NCBI RefSeq assembly: GCF_964204645.1
Contig: NC_134025.1
Coordinates: 11,847,001-11,911,000, forward strand
DNA: 64,000 bases
DNA from: Tubulanus polymorphus
Lineage: Eukaryota; Nemertea; Palaeonemertea; Tubulaniformes; Tubulanidae
Direction: 5' to 3'
The notes beneath the pieces were generated by a model. That model worked only from the letters and a program-made list of their open reading frames with translations, ran no database searches and was not told the origin of the DNA. Positions 11,868 through 25,900 of this stretch are shown piece after piece. The number at the start of each line of letters is the position of its first letter. Positions within the stretch are counted from its first letter, which is position 1. The position numbers were made by a program, and so were the translations under genes.

Positions 11868-14800
11868 CTTTTTCTACTTTTAACTAGGGTCCTAGAAGCT
11901 GAAAATTCATCAGTACCGATAAATAAATGAAGTGCAGATTTTTAGAATTTCAAGATTTTATTCCCAACGCCAATTACATGTTACTGTCTAGATGATCGTC
12001 TGAAATACTATGGAATGTATGTAATATGCCATTTACATTGTCATTAGGTTCCATAATTCCATACTTTTTATCGAGTAATAATTCCATACTTTTATCGAAT
12101 TCTATACTTTCATCCACTGATTTTCCCGGTTGTTCAATTCAGAGAATTCTTGATTGGCTAGAAAAATGAAGTTCTCAATTGTACCGGTTTAGGTGGTGTC
12201 TGCTGTGGTTTTGAAGGTTTTCTACACAATAAACTATTTTGTGGACCAATTATGCTGACTTGAATTCAATAGCAACTGTTCATCATCCCACATGATTGAG
12301 TAAGCCTATGTGAAATTTTCAATGATGATCTATTTTGTGTTTTGAAATTCAGGGAAACTTAATTATCTGTGTTATTTTAGGTATTCTCTTTTTTTGAGTT
12401 CTGTGGTATTCGGAACTTAACCAAGCCAGTAATCTGGCCTAGAAATAAATAAAACAGATACAATCATGTGTATACTTACTTATAAAATATATAACTTATT
12501 GATTTTACTTAGTCCATACTAACAATGCAAATAATAATAATAACAGACTCTTCCAGACTGCCCTGAAAACTTAGAATTCAGTGGCCTGTTTGGGCTGAAG
12601 CGCTGGTATATACTAAAATAAATGTAGTCAAACTTTGTTAGTATGGTTGGGTCTTGATACTAAAACTCCTCCAATGTACGACTGCCAGAGCCAGGGTCAA
12701 AGCCATACTCAAGTGGTATTTGGCCATCTTGAAGGGCACCATCGAGTAGTTGGAAGAGGACTAGGTCTGAATTGCACGAAACCTTTTCAGTACCAGGATT
12801 ACACTGTTGCCCATTAGGTTCGTAATAACGAGGTTTGACTACCGGGTATAAGCGTGTACACGTCTCGTGTTGAAATGTTTTATCGTGTTCGTGTACAAAG
12901 GTTTATCGAAAATAGTCTCTACTTAAGGCTAATGTTGTAACACATACTGGTAATGTTTTGTTTTAATGAGAGAACCCGATTACTGTAGATTTCATTATGT
13001 TGTTGAAAACTGCTTTTAGAATGATTTGATTATTGATTGGCATTGTTAGTAGAGAATATTAGAATAGGCTAGAAAATTAGAAATGTTATTATTGTAAATA
13101 ATTTTACCATGTACTTGGTAAGGATGTAAATATTGTCACATCAGTCTGATGTAGCAAATAGCGATCATACTGTAATCACTTATTTATTTTCAATAAATGA
13201 GATGAAAGATGGACAGAAATAGTAGTAGTATGATTCCCTCCTAGATTCATTTTGCTACGCTTCCCTGAATAACTGGTTTTAAAAATGTCTTGTGTTATGG
13301 TCTCTCATTTCGGTTGATGGTAAATAAACTATACGTTTTTGGAATGAGATTATGTTTGAATATAATATGGCAGAAAAATTGTAAAATGAAAAAAAATTGA
13401 AAAACTATATTTAAAGAAAAACTTGGTGATTGTACTAATTGTACAAACTCTGATGCTTGAATTCTTTTTGAATTTCACTTAAAAACAAGTATGGTTAGTA
13501 GGCAGCTATGATGTGTGATATAGAAACACAGTATCACAGATATCGCAAATATACTTAAGTATATTCTAATTAGTTTGTTTGATAATACACTTAATAAACA
13601 AAAGTCAATTTGGCCTATATTGTTTTTTTTTCGGTGGAAATTGAAAAAAAATTGGAAATAGAAAACCCACTCCAAAAAAACTTGTCGAAAGCAAAACGTT
13701 GTTGATGCAACATTTTGGCAATTTTTTTTCTCGAAAATAGAGAACAACCATATTTTTGTCAGTATTTGACTCCATGGACTCGATAACATTTGCATTCGAG
13801 TAACTTATGAATAAAATTGTGTTTTTTTTTTATAGATAAATAAAAGCAAAAAATTGAGCTTTTTGAATACCCTTACTGAAATTTAATGCCAACATAGTAA
13901 GGGGCAATAGGATATTCATTCCTCCTTAATAAATGTGTTATATTTTCTATAAATATTGAGGCGCGATAGAAATATGTGTGCTGCTCAAAAGGATTTTCAA
14001 ATTTTAACTGCATTTTTTGCTTAGGCATTGTATTACTTTGACTCCATGTAGAGCTACCTCACCATAAAATGAAGGAGTGGATGTTTTTAAGACACAAGCC
14101 AACCATATGCACTAATGCGTAATGGTCTTGCATCCGTGCTATATCATCCATACTCAGTCATCAAGATATTTTCATTCCAAGACTTAGGTTTATTAGGGAG
14201 ATATTTTGGACAGTATAAACTATAGTTTACAGGTCCAAGCTTGGACACAATGAGCCTTTGTTTCGTAGGTATGAGAGTACATGTAGACAATTCAGTTGCA
14301 GTTCTTCCAGAAAATTGGCTTAGAACTTTTCTAATCTATTGTCTCATATGTCCCCTGTCATAACTAGATTTAGGTTGAAGTTTTGACCAGCTTTAATGTT
14401 GGTTCAAGGGATAATGGCTTTGACGGTTCTTGGTCAACGCTTATATGGACTTGGGGGATTATTTGTTGTAATGGAACTGTTTTTAGTAAGGAAACTCCTG
14501 GGATTTGAGTTAGTGTCAAAACAGTAATGAACTACATGTACAATAAACCTTGCTAAATGAATATCGAACGTTTAGGACCATGAAATTCCAAGTTCGAGAA
14601 AATAGCCGTAAGCATCAGATTAAAAAAAATGTCCTTTAGCTTACGTCCCACTTGAATGTGTGAACAAGGAGAGGTTTATCGTACATGTTCATGTCCAGTT
14701 TATGGTACAGTTGCTTTGCTTTTTAGGTTGCAAAAAAAGTGAAATTGGCATTAACTGTTGTTTTTGAAGCTATTTAATCCGTAGAATACATTGGCAGTAT

Positions 14801-15449
14801 TAGCAGTATTTATTTAGAAATAATGGTAGTGAGTTGCCATTCAAGTTATTTTAGTCTCACAAATTTTGACAAATGTTAACTTAGATTAAATTTGAGTGCT
14901 TTCACTGCAGTGGTGTACACAATTGGCAGTAAAATTTAAGAGCATCAGCCATTTTTGCGCGTTGAACAGTCAAATTATTGTGTTTTAACTGCTGTTATGG
15001 TAATGTAAGTCGAGGCCCCATGTAGACCAATTATAAATGTCACCCATTCGATTTAGACCCTCTAATGTACGAAGTTGACCTGGGCGCCATATATATTGTT
15101 ATTAGTCTTATGTATATAATTAGCAGCTTATCAGCTTGTGGAAGTTAACTGTGTTACAATCAAAAAAGAAAAATAAAGAGAGATGCAATATGTCTAAATT
15201 TACTTAGTGTTGTTGCATTATACTAGGACTGACAATATTCAGATGGGTTAGAGTTTGTTACCTTGCCTATAGTGTTTACTTACAATTCCTCATGTATGAA
15301 GGTGCTCAACTCAACAGAGAAGATTGTTATTTAAGTTTGAAACCCAGACCAGCAAAATCTAACACTGCGCCAGTGAGGCCATACCGGTGAGCATAGGATG
15401 TTCCAACCACTTAACCAGTGAGGCCAGATGCTAGCAGCCAAACTCAACC

Positions 15450-15757
15450 TAATTAACCATAAACCTCTGTTTACTGCGATTATCCTGAATCGGAGTAACA
15501 TCTGTTACAGACACATCCGTCGATCCCATCCATTCGTCTTTGCCAACCCTGGTTTAGTATACAGGGCCCAGTTCCAAAGTTCTGGGTAAAGATTTGAGTT
15601 AGCTCATTGAAAATGAACTAATTTAACTCGCAACTGTAGAACTGAATCCTGATCAACCTAATCCTACTGCCATTATCCCAGAATAACACCTGTTACAGAC
15701 TTGTCCATTGATTCTTTCCATTCGTCTTTGCCAGCCCTAGTTTTGTATGCTGAGGAT
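15450..15757. repeat. Degenerate direct duplication split by a foldback element
   Basis: Two diverged copies of a ~100-bp unit carry AACATCTGTTACAGACA / AACACCTGTTACAGACT and CCATTCGTCTTTGCCA (~15495-15560 and ~15672-15740). Between them sits a foldback element at 15562-15651, bounded by CAGGGCCCAGTTCCAAAG and GAACTGAATCCTG. Confidence 0.5.
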
Positions 15758-18069
15758 CAACTGGCTGATGGCAGCTTGTATGTTCACCTTTTTAATGTTT
15801 TAATTTTGGACTTTAAGAGAATGTGACATACACGTATACTACTTGACTAGTACACTTTAATGTAGGTTCTTGTACTTCTTTCCAAATCGGTATGTTCACT
15901 CTATATTTAGGTGATATCGACTGATGGTTAAACCATTCGACTTGTTCAATACCCCAGCTTTAAACTCTATTTGCGCGCAGTGGCGACGGGAAGGTTGCCT
16001 CTCACTCGTCACCGATCTCATTAAAAACTACCAAAAACCCCATTTAAGAAAGAAAAAAAAACTCAGTGCGATATTTTACCATATAAAACAAGAAATAATT
16101 GTATAGTTGACTCCGCCTTTAACAGTAGCACCGGGACTGGCAATTTGTTACCATCATAGACTACGGATATAGATTTTCCGATTTTTTCCCATCGACAAAC
16201 AGTAGGATCAGAAAATCTGCTTATCATGCTTCCATTTTAAACAAACAACCGAAAGATGTTGCTTAAGACAGAGTCAACTGTACTTGAAAGCAGCATCCAA
16301 AGTTGAATATCTTTGGATATCTATCATTAAGCTCAAATTCAGCTCACAAATGACAAAAGAAACGTTGACACAATCGATTATTAATACGTTTTTTATAAAA
16401 TTTATTTCCAAATCTAATATAGATAGTATGATGGTACTCAGGATAAACCATGAAATACGATAACTGAAAATCATCCCACAAACTTCACGCAAAGTTCACA
16501 GGTCATCGCTGAAATAGCTTACCCGGTATTATGGAACAATTGGCGGCCTTAACATATATCGCTTATCTTCCAGGCCAAAATGGTTCTACTTTTCTCTATT
16601 ACTACCTTTCATTCTCCCGCTATCCCCACAACATTACAATTAAAATCTCAAAATCAATGTAAACAATTTACAAGTGAAAACAATGTTCAAAAAGGAACAG
16701 ACTCGGTATTCTTCTACCTATATTCTTTGGAAAAATTAACGTATTTTATCTACCTGCAATTATTTACGCGCGGGAGAGTCATGACTCGTATTTTCCTCCA
16801 CTGGTGCCTAATGCAGCTATCAATCTGTAGCCTTGAACTGACCCTACAGTAATTCACCAACGTAGTGGTGAAGTCTTGAGGCGGAACACCTTTTGAAAGT
16901 GTGGTGATAAAACATACCGATGTCCTGACACCAGGTTATGTTTTAACAATGAAAAGAAGGAAGAATGGTCATAAAGTACCAGAGGTCCGAAGAGTGGGTC
17001 CAGACTGCAGATTGATACCAGCATACAAATGGCTGTCAGGTTCAAATGCCTGCATGGGGGGAATAGTGATATCATGATGTCATGTTCATACTCTAGACCA
17101 TTGATAATAACCTACTTGCTAGTAAGTCAAAAATACATGTTAAAAATGGCGAACACTTCAACATCTAAAGTATCATGACAGTATAACAAAAATTATCAAA
17201 TCTCATATATAAACATTGTAATGCCACAAAACTTTGTTGCATATGTAAAACTGTAATGACAGTTTGAACACATTCGTATCAAATAATAAAACATAAGTAT
17301 ATATAGGTCATTAAAGAACATGTCCGACGTAGGCAACAAATTGATCTCATCAAGATCGCCGACACAATTCATCATTCTTGTTTATTTCAAGCAAGTGAAA
17401 AAAAAATGTCCGGAGTCGGTCGATATTCTATCTTCATCGGAAAAATCGACAAATTACGGTTAAAAAAGAACAGCTCTCAACAGAAATTACAGAATGATTA
17501 GCAAGTACAATGTACATTGTACAGTAGGCTTCACTAAACTCGGATCCGATCAACTTGAATAACTCTTTGTTATGATGTTTATTGAGATATTCTTCAGATC
17601 CATATGAATTACATACCATTGAACTAACATATCGTTCAATTCTGAGAAATATGCACGGTCCAGAAATATCTGATTTGAGCAGTCTTTTGAAGACTATGAA
17701 TATGATTAATTGTAGTAATATGATTGTCGCCGCACCATATCCTAAATCAGAGAAGCTCAGTCGATATATATCGAAGCTCAAGTTTTTTTAAATACAGGTA
17801 TCTAGAACTTGAGAAATTCACGTACACAGGACGAGAACAGGGAATTTCACGAGAAAAGGTAATAACAATAATACATCTAAACACGTTGGCAGCCAACTAG
17901 GAGACGAGTGGACCAAAGGTACTGTGGTCTTGAGGCCCTGTTTTCATAATCTCAGTGAAAATATATACATATGTTCTACTGATTTTGGGTAAACGAAACC
18001 CACAGTTGATAATCTAAAAACAAAAACCTCATCATCAAAGAAATGAGAAACTTCTCGTCTCTGATGATG

Positions 18070-18075
18070 TTTATT
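18070..18075 (-). terminator. Possible polyadenylation signal for MPP7
   Basis: TTTATT on the + strand reads AATAAA on the - strand, about 530 nt after the MPP7 stop. It is the first clear hexamer seen in that direction. The true 3' end is not determined. Confidence 0.3.
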
Positions 18076-18607
18076 TAAAACACTCTTACATCATATAAAT
18101 GCACTAACTTAAACACATTTCATTCCATTTTTGCAAGAGGTAGGCTCAAATTTCATTTGAACAATATGAAGATAAATTCAAAATTAGATTCGAATCCATG
18201 ATTTTGCATCAAGCAGATGATGTAAAAATATTTCAGCAGGAATTATTAAGTTCATTAAGTGCGTATGCAAGCTGCATGTAGCTGGGCCCGATAAGTCAAA
18301 AGCATATGATCTGCCTATATAGCTACGTAGCCATTGACTTATGGCGTATATTTCTAATGATATTGCTGAATGAAAATGAATGAAAAAGAGAGAGTATTTT
18401 AAGACAGATGACGTTAAGTAACGATATCTATCATTTTTGTTGGTGTTCATCCTCAGAAACACATATTTGCTATTTCACCCAACGTCTCAACATTAGATAT
18501 TGGGACCACCTCATGTTCTGCATACGTACTTAATGAACTCTACTGAACTAAATACATATGGTGGACAATGGGAGTGATATTTCTGAGATTGAGCCCCTTA
18601 TTCAAAT

Positions 18608-19947
18608 TTAAAACATCCACTGGATTGGAACCCATTGAAATTCATCTTCAATCATTTTTGCCAATGATTTCAATTTTTCGACCGTTGTACCCAGATCAGT
18701 GAATTCGACGGTTGTGTCGTAAAAATGCGAATACTTTTCTAGGTCGGCCATCGTTTCAATGAAATCAGTGTTGGTCATACGAGAGCTGGCGTCGACTGTG
18801 GACCAGGTTTCTAGATATTCGGGCTGGATAAAGATCACATACGGTTTCAGATCGGCATTACGTAGCGCCTGCAAAGCCTGAAATATCGAAGATTTTTCGG
18901 TTGGGAAGAGAAACGAAGTTATGATTAAAATGCAAGTCGAGGTTATTTGAGGGTACCTGAGGACGAGGGTTTAAAATGCACACTTTCATCTGTTTCATGA
19001 TAGTTTCTACTTGAAGGTGTGTTGTTCCATATAAATAACCACGGTATTTGCTATATTCCAGAAATCTGCACAAACATGTTAACAAACTGATTAGTAAATG
19101 GAGCGAATGATGCAACCCTGACATCGATTAAAACACAGAGTTTTGCCTTACTTATGTTTTAGAATCTCTTTTTCCATATCCTCCTTTTTCAGAAAGTTAT
19201 GGTCCATGCCATCAACTTCCGTTGAATGACGTGGACGATTGGTATCTAGAAAAATAAAGACATATATAAGAACATCATCTACACTGCATGTTACATTTCA
19301 TTCATTCACGGAAGTGACAAAATGGGCATTACCAAAGGGAGATCAGCACAAACGTTTTGCAGCTCCAGAGATGTGTAAATTATTGAAGGATTTTTCTAGA
19401 ATAGGACCCTGAACCTTGCTATTCCATATCTAGATTGTCGTCAAAATATTTATACATATGATCCCTTTTAAATGAGAATTCTTGTGATCCTTGCCAAAGC
19501 ATAGTAATCTGAACCCAGAAGATCAAGCGCATGAGCACCAATCAAAGAGTTAAGATCAAAATCGTTTCTTCAAATGAGAATAGTGTAAAGTAGCCAATTG
19601 CTAACCTGATATCGAATAAAAGGTAAGAACAGACAGTACTATAAGCTTAACCGATTCGATTTGATATCACAAGCTCTGACTAACATAGTGCATATTAGCT
19701 CTATTTTCATTTTGGTATAAAAAACGCAGGATAAACTTATAACCACTGGCCTGCAGATTTTCATACGCAGATGGAAACTTACATGAAAGTGGACTCTCAA
19801 AACGATCTGGATTCGTGGTCACAAAATGTCTGGCAATTTCATTGCATCCTTCTCTGGTTGGCCCAATCAGGATAATCACACGAGGACTGCGCTCTGATGC
19901 TATATACCTGAATACTTCTTCATAGACAACAACCTTCTCATTAACAT
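18608..19947 (-). CDS. MPP7: MPP7 guanylate-kinase-like domain exons
   Basis: Four exons encode the GK domain, from [20 protein letters not shown] to the C-terminus. The nucleotide loop reads [10 protein letters not shown] instead of the GxxGxGKS/T of true guanylate kinases, and the catalytic lysine is absent. As in other MAGUKs the domain should bind protein or phosphopeptide rather than act as a kinase. Other recognisable blocks are [30 protein letters not shown] and LKPYVIF. The segment VCILNPRPQ replaces the usual LLDVxPH form. Confidence 0.9.
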
Positions 19948-22900
19948 CTGTAAATATCAATACATGACTAAGAGTCAAATATACGCAAGTCAGATGTTTT
20001 GGGACTAGAAGATGTTTCTTAAACTTGGAAACTCTGACATTGAGAAGCAAGTCTTTTAATACATCACATTAGCCAGGGGCGGATCCAGGATTCTAGGAAA
20101 GAGGGGCGCCCATCTCAATAATCTCCTTAGCTGTGGATGCGTGATGGGCGCTTGGCCTCGTTACAGCGAAGCAACGGCGCCGCAGGCGGAAATTTTCGAT
20201 ATTTCTGCTTCTCACACTCATTCTGAGACAATCTTCTTAAGACCCAAAATTCAAATGTCTGAATTTAAAATTAAGACCGTTTTCTCTTTTAAATCTGTGA
20301 TATAAGTAATAAACTCTTAAAGTACGAAAGTTCTGCGTGTGTTTTATGGTCGAAAGGCCGGCGATTATCACTGCGCACGTGGCATGATACGTGGCCGCGG
20401 CATGTCCGGTACCGGGTATAAAAAAAGATTTAAACAGGTGAATAACCTGCTATCAGGAGGCACCGCGCTGGCCTAATCACCAATGTGATTGCTGTTACAT
20501 TTTCTAGTCTTGCCTATATACAATACCGATGCTTTTGTGAGGTGAGAAAACGTACGTTTTATGATAAGTGCGATAACAAAATTTGCAAAAGGGGGCGCGC
20601 GCCGGCGATGCCCCCCATGGATCCGCCACTGTTAGCTATGTTTTTTCTGGACTGATCTGATGAAGGTGGCACAGCTATTGAATGCACTATATTGAGGGAG
20701 CATTTTAAACATACTTTAACCAAACTTTTTCGCATGTATCACACATATCAACCTATCGTGCAATTGGGGATCCAAAAATGATGATTTTGATAACCCTACC
20801 TTCAGACTGGATGCAGTTGATATTTTTTTTGCTTCGTTTTGATCCTCGGCTAAACAGTCCATTCTTAAATGGGATCTTGGATTTCGTTCCCTTGAAAACA
20901 TGTATTCCCGACTTCGGCAAAGGTTTCACCGCAGCTGCTTGCCGCCTACGAAATCAAGCAAAGTTAGAATTTAATAGAACGATAACCACACTCAAACGTG
21001 GTGAACGGATAATAAGATAAAAACCCACTATTTACAGATTAAAAGAATTTAAAAAACAAGAATTTATTTATTATATCTAAAATATATATAAGACACGACA
21101 TTTCGATCTCACCCTAGAGACACCTGACGATGATCTCTAGGGTGAGATCGAAACGTCGTGTCTTATATATATTTTAGATTGAATAAATAAATTCTTGTTT
21201 TTTAGATTCTTTTAATCTGTAAATAGTGGGTTTTTATCTTATTAAAGTTAGAATTTATTGGCCGAATTTGGATATTCTTTTGCAGAATTCAATGACTAAA
21301 TTTTTCAAAAAAAATTTGAAAAGACATTGTTCCACTCTTTCCAAAGAATTTGTGTCGACCAAAAGCTTGATATTTCAAACAACAGTAGAGAACTCACTTT
21401 TCCAGCAATTTACGACTGGGCACCAGTCCAACTTTGGAGCTCAATTCTTTTCGCGCCTGCCACCATAATGGGTCATCTTGATTTACAATACGTAGAATTT
21501 CGCCAGTTTTGAAAGATAAGCCTGCCTCTTTACATGGAATGAGTGGGTCTTCGGTTGCATTATATGTGCAGCAAGTGCGAATGTTGATCATCTGTAATAG
21601 ATAAATCACAAAGCTGTTTAAACTAAACACACTATGCACCGGAAATACGATTCAATGATATGACTAGGCTTATTGGATACGGCTAGGCAATTGGATACGG
21701 TAACATGCCAATTACAGAGTATAATTGCTGGCTGAAGATAGATAGCCAGCCACTGTGTACAGTTAAAATGAAAAATAAGTTGCGTTCACACTAGATGATT
21801 TTGAATGTTTAAAATGGTAAGATCTATTCAAACCAACCAACCAACCAACCAACCAACCAACCAACCAACCAACCAACCAACCAACCAACCAACCAACCAA
21901 CCAACCAACCAACCAACCAACCAACCAACCAACCAACCAACCAACCAACCAACCAACCAACCAACCAACCAACCAACCAACCAACCAACCAACCAACCAA
22001 CCAACCAACCAACCAACCAACCAACCAACCAACCAACCAACCAACCAACCAACCAACCAACCAACCAACCAACCAACCAACCAACCAACCAACCAACCAA
22101 CCAACCAACCAACCAACCAACCAACCAACCAACCAACCAACCAACCAACCAACCAACCAACCAACCAACCAACCAACCAACCAACCAACCAACCAACCAA
22201 CCAACCAACCAACCAACCAACCAACCAACCAACCAACCAACCAACCAACCAACCAACCAACCAACCAACCAACCAACCAACCAACCAACCAACCAACCAA
22301 CCAACCAACCAACCAACCAACCAACCAACCAACCAACCAACCAACCAACCAACCAACCAACCAACCAACCAACCAACCAACCAACCAACCAACCAACCAA
22401 CCAACCAACCAACCAACCAACCAACCAACCAACCAACCAACCAACCAACCAACCAACCAACCAACCAACCAACCAACCAACCAACCAACCAACCAACCAA
22501 CCAACCAACCAACCAACCAACCAACCAACCAACCAACCAACCAACCAACCAACCAACCAACCAACCAACCAACCAACCAACCAACCAACCAACCAACCAA
22601 CCAACCAACCAACCAACCAACCAACCAACCAACCAACCAACCAACCAACCAACCAACCAACCAACCAACCAACCAACCAACCAACCAACCAACCAACCAA
22701 CCAACCAACCAACCAACCAACCAACCAACCAACCAACCAACCAACCAACCAACCAACCAACCAACCAACCAACCAACCAACCAACCAACCAACCAACCAA
22801 CCAACCAACCAACCAACCAACCAACCAACCAACCAACCAACCAACCAACCAACCAACCAACCAACCAACCAACCAACCAACCAACCAACCAACCAACCAA

Positions 22901-25900
22901 CCAACCAACCAACCAACCAACCAACCAACCAACCAACCAACCAACCAACCAACCAACCAACCAACCAACCAACCAACCAACCAAATAATACATCTGGAGA
23001 GAGATATGTCATAGAAACTTCGCTTTTAATTGCCTTTCAGTCACGGTGTTGAATATAACAAATCGGTGAGCACAAACAAATGTGAATGCATAGTTCTAGT
23101 TTTCAGCGATTATACGACGCGCAATCTGATTGGTGCCGCAAGTTTTCGTGCGGCTGCGCATGTACCTGCGCAACCAGTCTAGTGTGGCAGGGGTCCGTGC
23201 CGTGGCTGAGTGTAGTGATGCCATCGGGTTCGAATCCCTGCCAAGGGAGGATGGTCCATACTAGGTACGAGCTAAATCATAACGCCTATCAATAGTTAGT
23301 ATGAATGCAGCTATGGTGCTACCAGTATTTGTCATTATTTCATTCATCAGTCAAGATATGACATGATTATATTGTTAAGTATAATACTGGTATATGTCAA
23401 TCACATGTAGGCTAGCCAAAAAACCACTGGTCATTCCAAGTACATCTATATACAACCTTGTGTTATTCTTATAGAGTAGTATTCGATGAATAAAGACCCT
23501 CTGAATAATAATAAAGCCTTAAAAACCTAGCCTCTTAGCCTACTCTCACTTAGAAAAAAACACAAATATAGCCAGCAAACCAGATATATTCTAAGCGTAA
23601 ACTAGTCATCAAAGCTCATTTAGATCAAAAACATGATCAAGACTCACAGGTATGTAACAGGTAGAAGCACGTCTAATGTTCTAACACACAAGCCTGTTTA
23701 TATCTACAGACATAGTTCGATTAATGGCAATGGTCACAGTACCTAGCATTTAGCACAGTGACACTGTATATTGAACATGTTAAGACAATCATCGGCGCGA
23801 ATCAAGGTGGAATCATAGGCTTTTGCAAGTATCTACACATATCATAAGCAAAATGGACATAGCTATGTAGTACACGTGTACATTGTACATTCCGGACGAT
23901 ACACGAGTGAAACATGCATATAGAGATAGCTTGAAATTAGTATCAGCCATCCTTGATTAATAATTAAGACAACTCTCTCTCTCTACCTGACACAGAATCG
24001 AAGTATAAAATGTGAGGGCACATCAACTAAATAAAAAGATGATAACGATAATAAGAACACGTAGTAGTTTGTGTATCAATTATCAAACATTTCGTGAAAC
24101 TAAAATACTAGCTCGACCGTGCATTTATTTCAACAGGATGAAAATTTCTTTAAAGACATAAGACACAACATGTGACAGGGCAGACTGGAGAATGTGCGGT
24201 ACAACAAAAAACACTTAGGAGAACACATCGATTGGTATAAAATTTCCAAAGGAACGTCTATGGTATTTTCGTTACCTATTCAGAATAGTTTGACCCGCTT
24301 GTACAAAAATTTAACCAACGCGGCTTGAAAAAATGTCAAATGAATCGTGAATACATAGTTTAAATGCTGCAATAGCTTGTATGTTGATTGCAACATTCCT
24401 AGTTGAATCGTGAATGATTTTAACAATTGAAAAGTTCAAATTAAAACAATTTTTCTAATATATGATTTATATGAATTCGGTTTTTTGTATCCACAATATA
24501 TGTTTCCGTACTATAAATCATTCTTACCTTGCTTTCTCGTTCTTGTTGTTTTTGTACTTCATCAGCTGGAACGAGTTTCAGTGTCAGAGGACCCGCTATA
24601 CTAGTCTGAAAATCGTAACAAAAAATTCTGGTTCAATAAGGAATATATCTGACTAAGTACCAAAATACCAAAGTATTGTTAATAATTGAAAGTCTGATTC
24701 TAAGAACATGTCTATCCCACTTATATATACGATATCAGCTAATTTTCCAGGGCTGGGTTTCATAGAGGTGGAAGAAAGATTGCCTTGGAACAGTTTGAAA
24801 TTTGTCAGTTATAACCATGGTTTCTCATTGTTACTATGGAGGTTGTCACCCAGATTGAGGATTTACCCCAAGGGATAACTTTGATACTTAGTCTATGAAA
24901 CCAGGCCCTTAAAAGCAATCACTCTGAAACAGGCTTCATTTCGTTTGGTGGTTCGATAAAACTACTATGCCTCAACCGATAATTTTCAACGTCCGCGATC
25001 GAAAACAGTGAGAAGTTATTAATCCCATGATGAAAAAGATGGCTAAAAATGTTAACCGTTTGGAACTAGTTCCATAGTTTGGTGCCCTTGCATACGACAA
25101 TGATGACACCGGCAGTACTTACAAGAGTATTTACAAATGCTTGCGGATCACTGCTATTCTTGCAAACGCCGTTCACTTCAACTACCTCGTCACCCGCTTG
25201 AATGAGACCGCTGCGATCGGCGGCACCGCCATGCATCACACGCGCAATCAAAACAGCACCGCTACCCAGTATCTTTAACGTAGCACCCTGTGGTATAAAG
25301 ATTATTGATCGTCAGAGCATGCATGTCAACAGCTGTTAGTTCTAAATGTTTCCCTACGACCCCGAAATATTCAACTGTCCATCTATCTAACTGTCCATCT
25401 AATGCACCGGAAGGATGTTTTAAGACATACCAGCCAGTTGTAGGCATGGACACAATGTAAACCGACCAAAATTTAAATACAAAGGTAAGAAAATTAACGC
25501 CTTGAAAGTAGTCTTTCAGAAAATAAAGCGATCTGGCAATTCCAGATTAGCATGCACCGAGGTGGTCCGATACAGCTGGAAACGAGATCACTTGTTTTTG
25601 AAGGAATCAAAAGAAGACCCTTCTAGACAATATGATTGATTGATTACATAATACTTACAAGTGGTTCGTTGTGTTTCAGTAATCTCACAATTTTGATCGA
25701 AACGTGGTCATCTTCATCGACTTCATGAGGAATATCTGGTAACGAAGGCCCATAATGTTTTTGAGCAACGAGATCATGAGCACTCATCAGAGCCTGCAAC
25801 AAAAAATAGGAGTCTAGAGACATTATGTCCACTTTAAGGAAGTGGTCTAAAATGCTTAAGACAAAGAGTCTAGGACATAATTTTTGAGGTATACATTCAA

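Larger units (their letters stand above)
10991..18069. other. Intergenic region between SLC4 and MPP7
   Basis: The two genes converge here, 3' end to 3' end. I see no coding exon. Open frames are short, AT-biased and unlike known proteins. The region contains MITEs at 11179-11464, 11722-11867 and 15562-15651 and a degenerate direct duplication at ~15450-15757. The rest appears to be unique AT-rich sequence with several poly-A/T runs (for example 13620-13735). Confidence 0.6.

Noticed and set aside
17434-17781. 115-codon open frame on the - strand downstream of MPP7
   Set aside because: Hydrophobic, AT-driven composition with no family resemblance. It overlaps a + strand frame of similar quality and lies beyond the MPP7 stop in intergenic sequence.
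20716-20901. Frame ending [17 protein letters not shown] as the MPP7 hook exon
   Set aside because: Its phase does not fit the SH3 or GK exons. The overlapping frame [11 protein letters not shown]...SKKN fits both junctions.
21763-23052. Long open frames coding for TNQP or VGWL repeats on both strands
   Set aside because: They are a direct result of the (AACC)n array, which has no stop triplet in any frame. No start context, splice context or protein family supports them.
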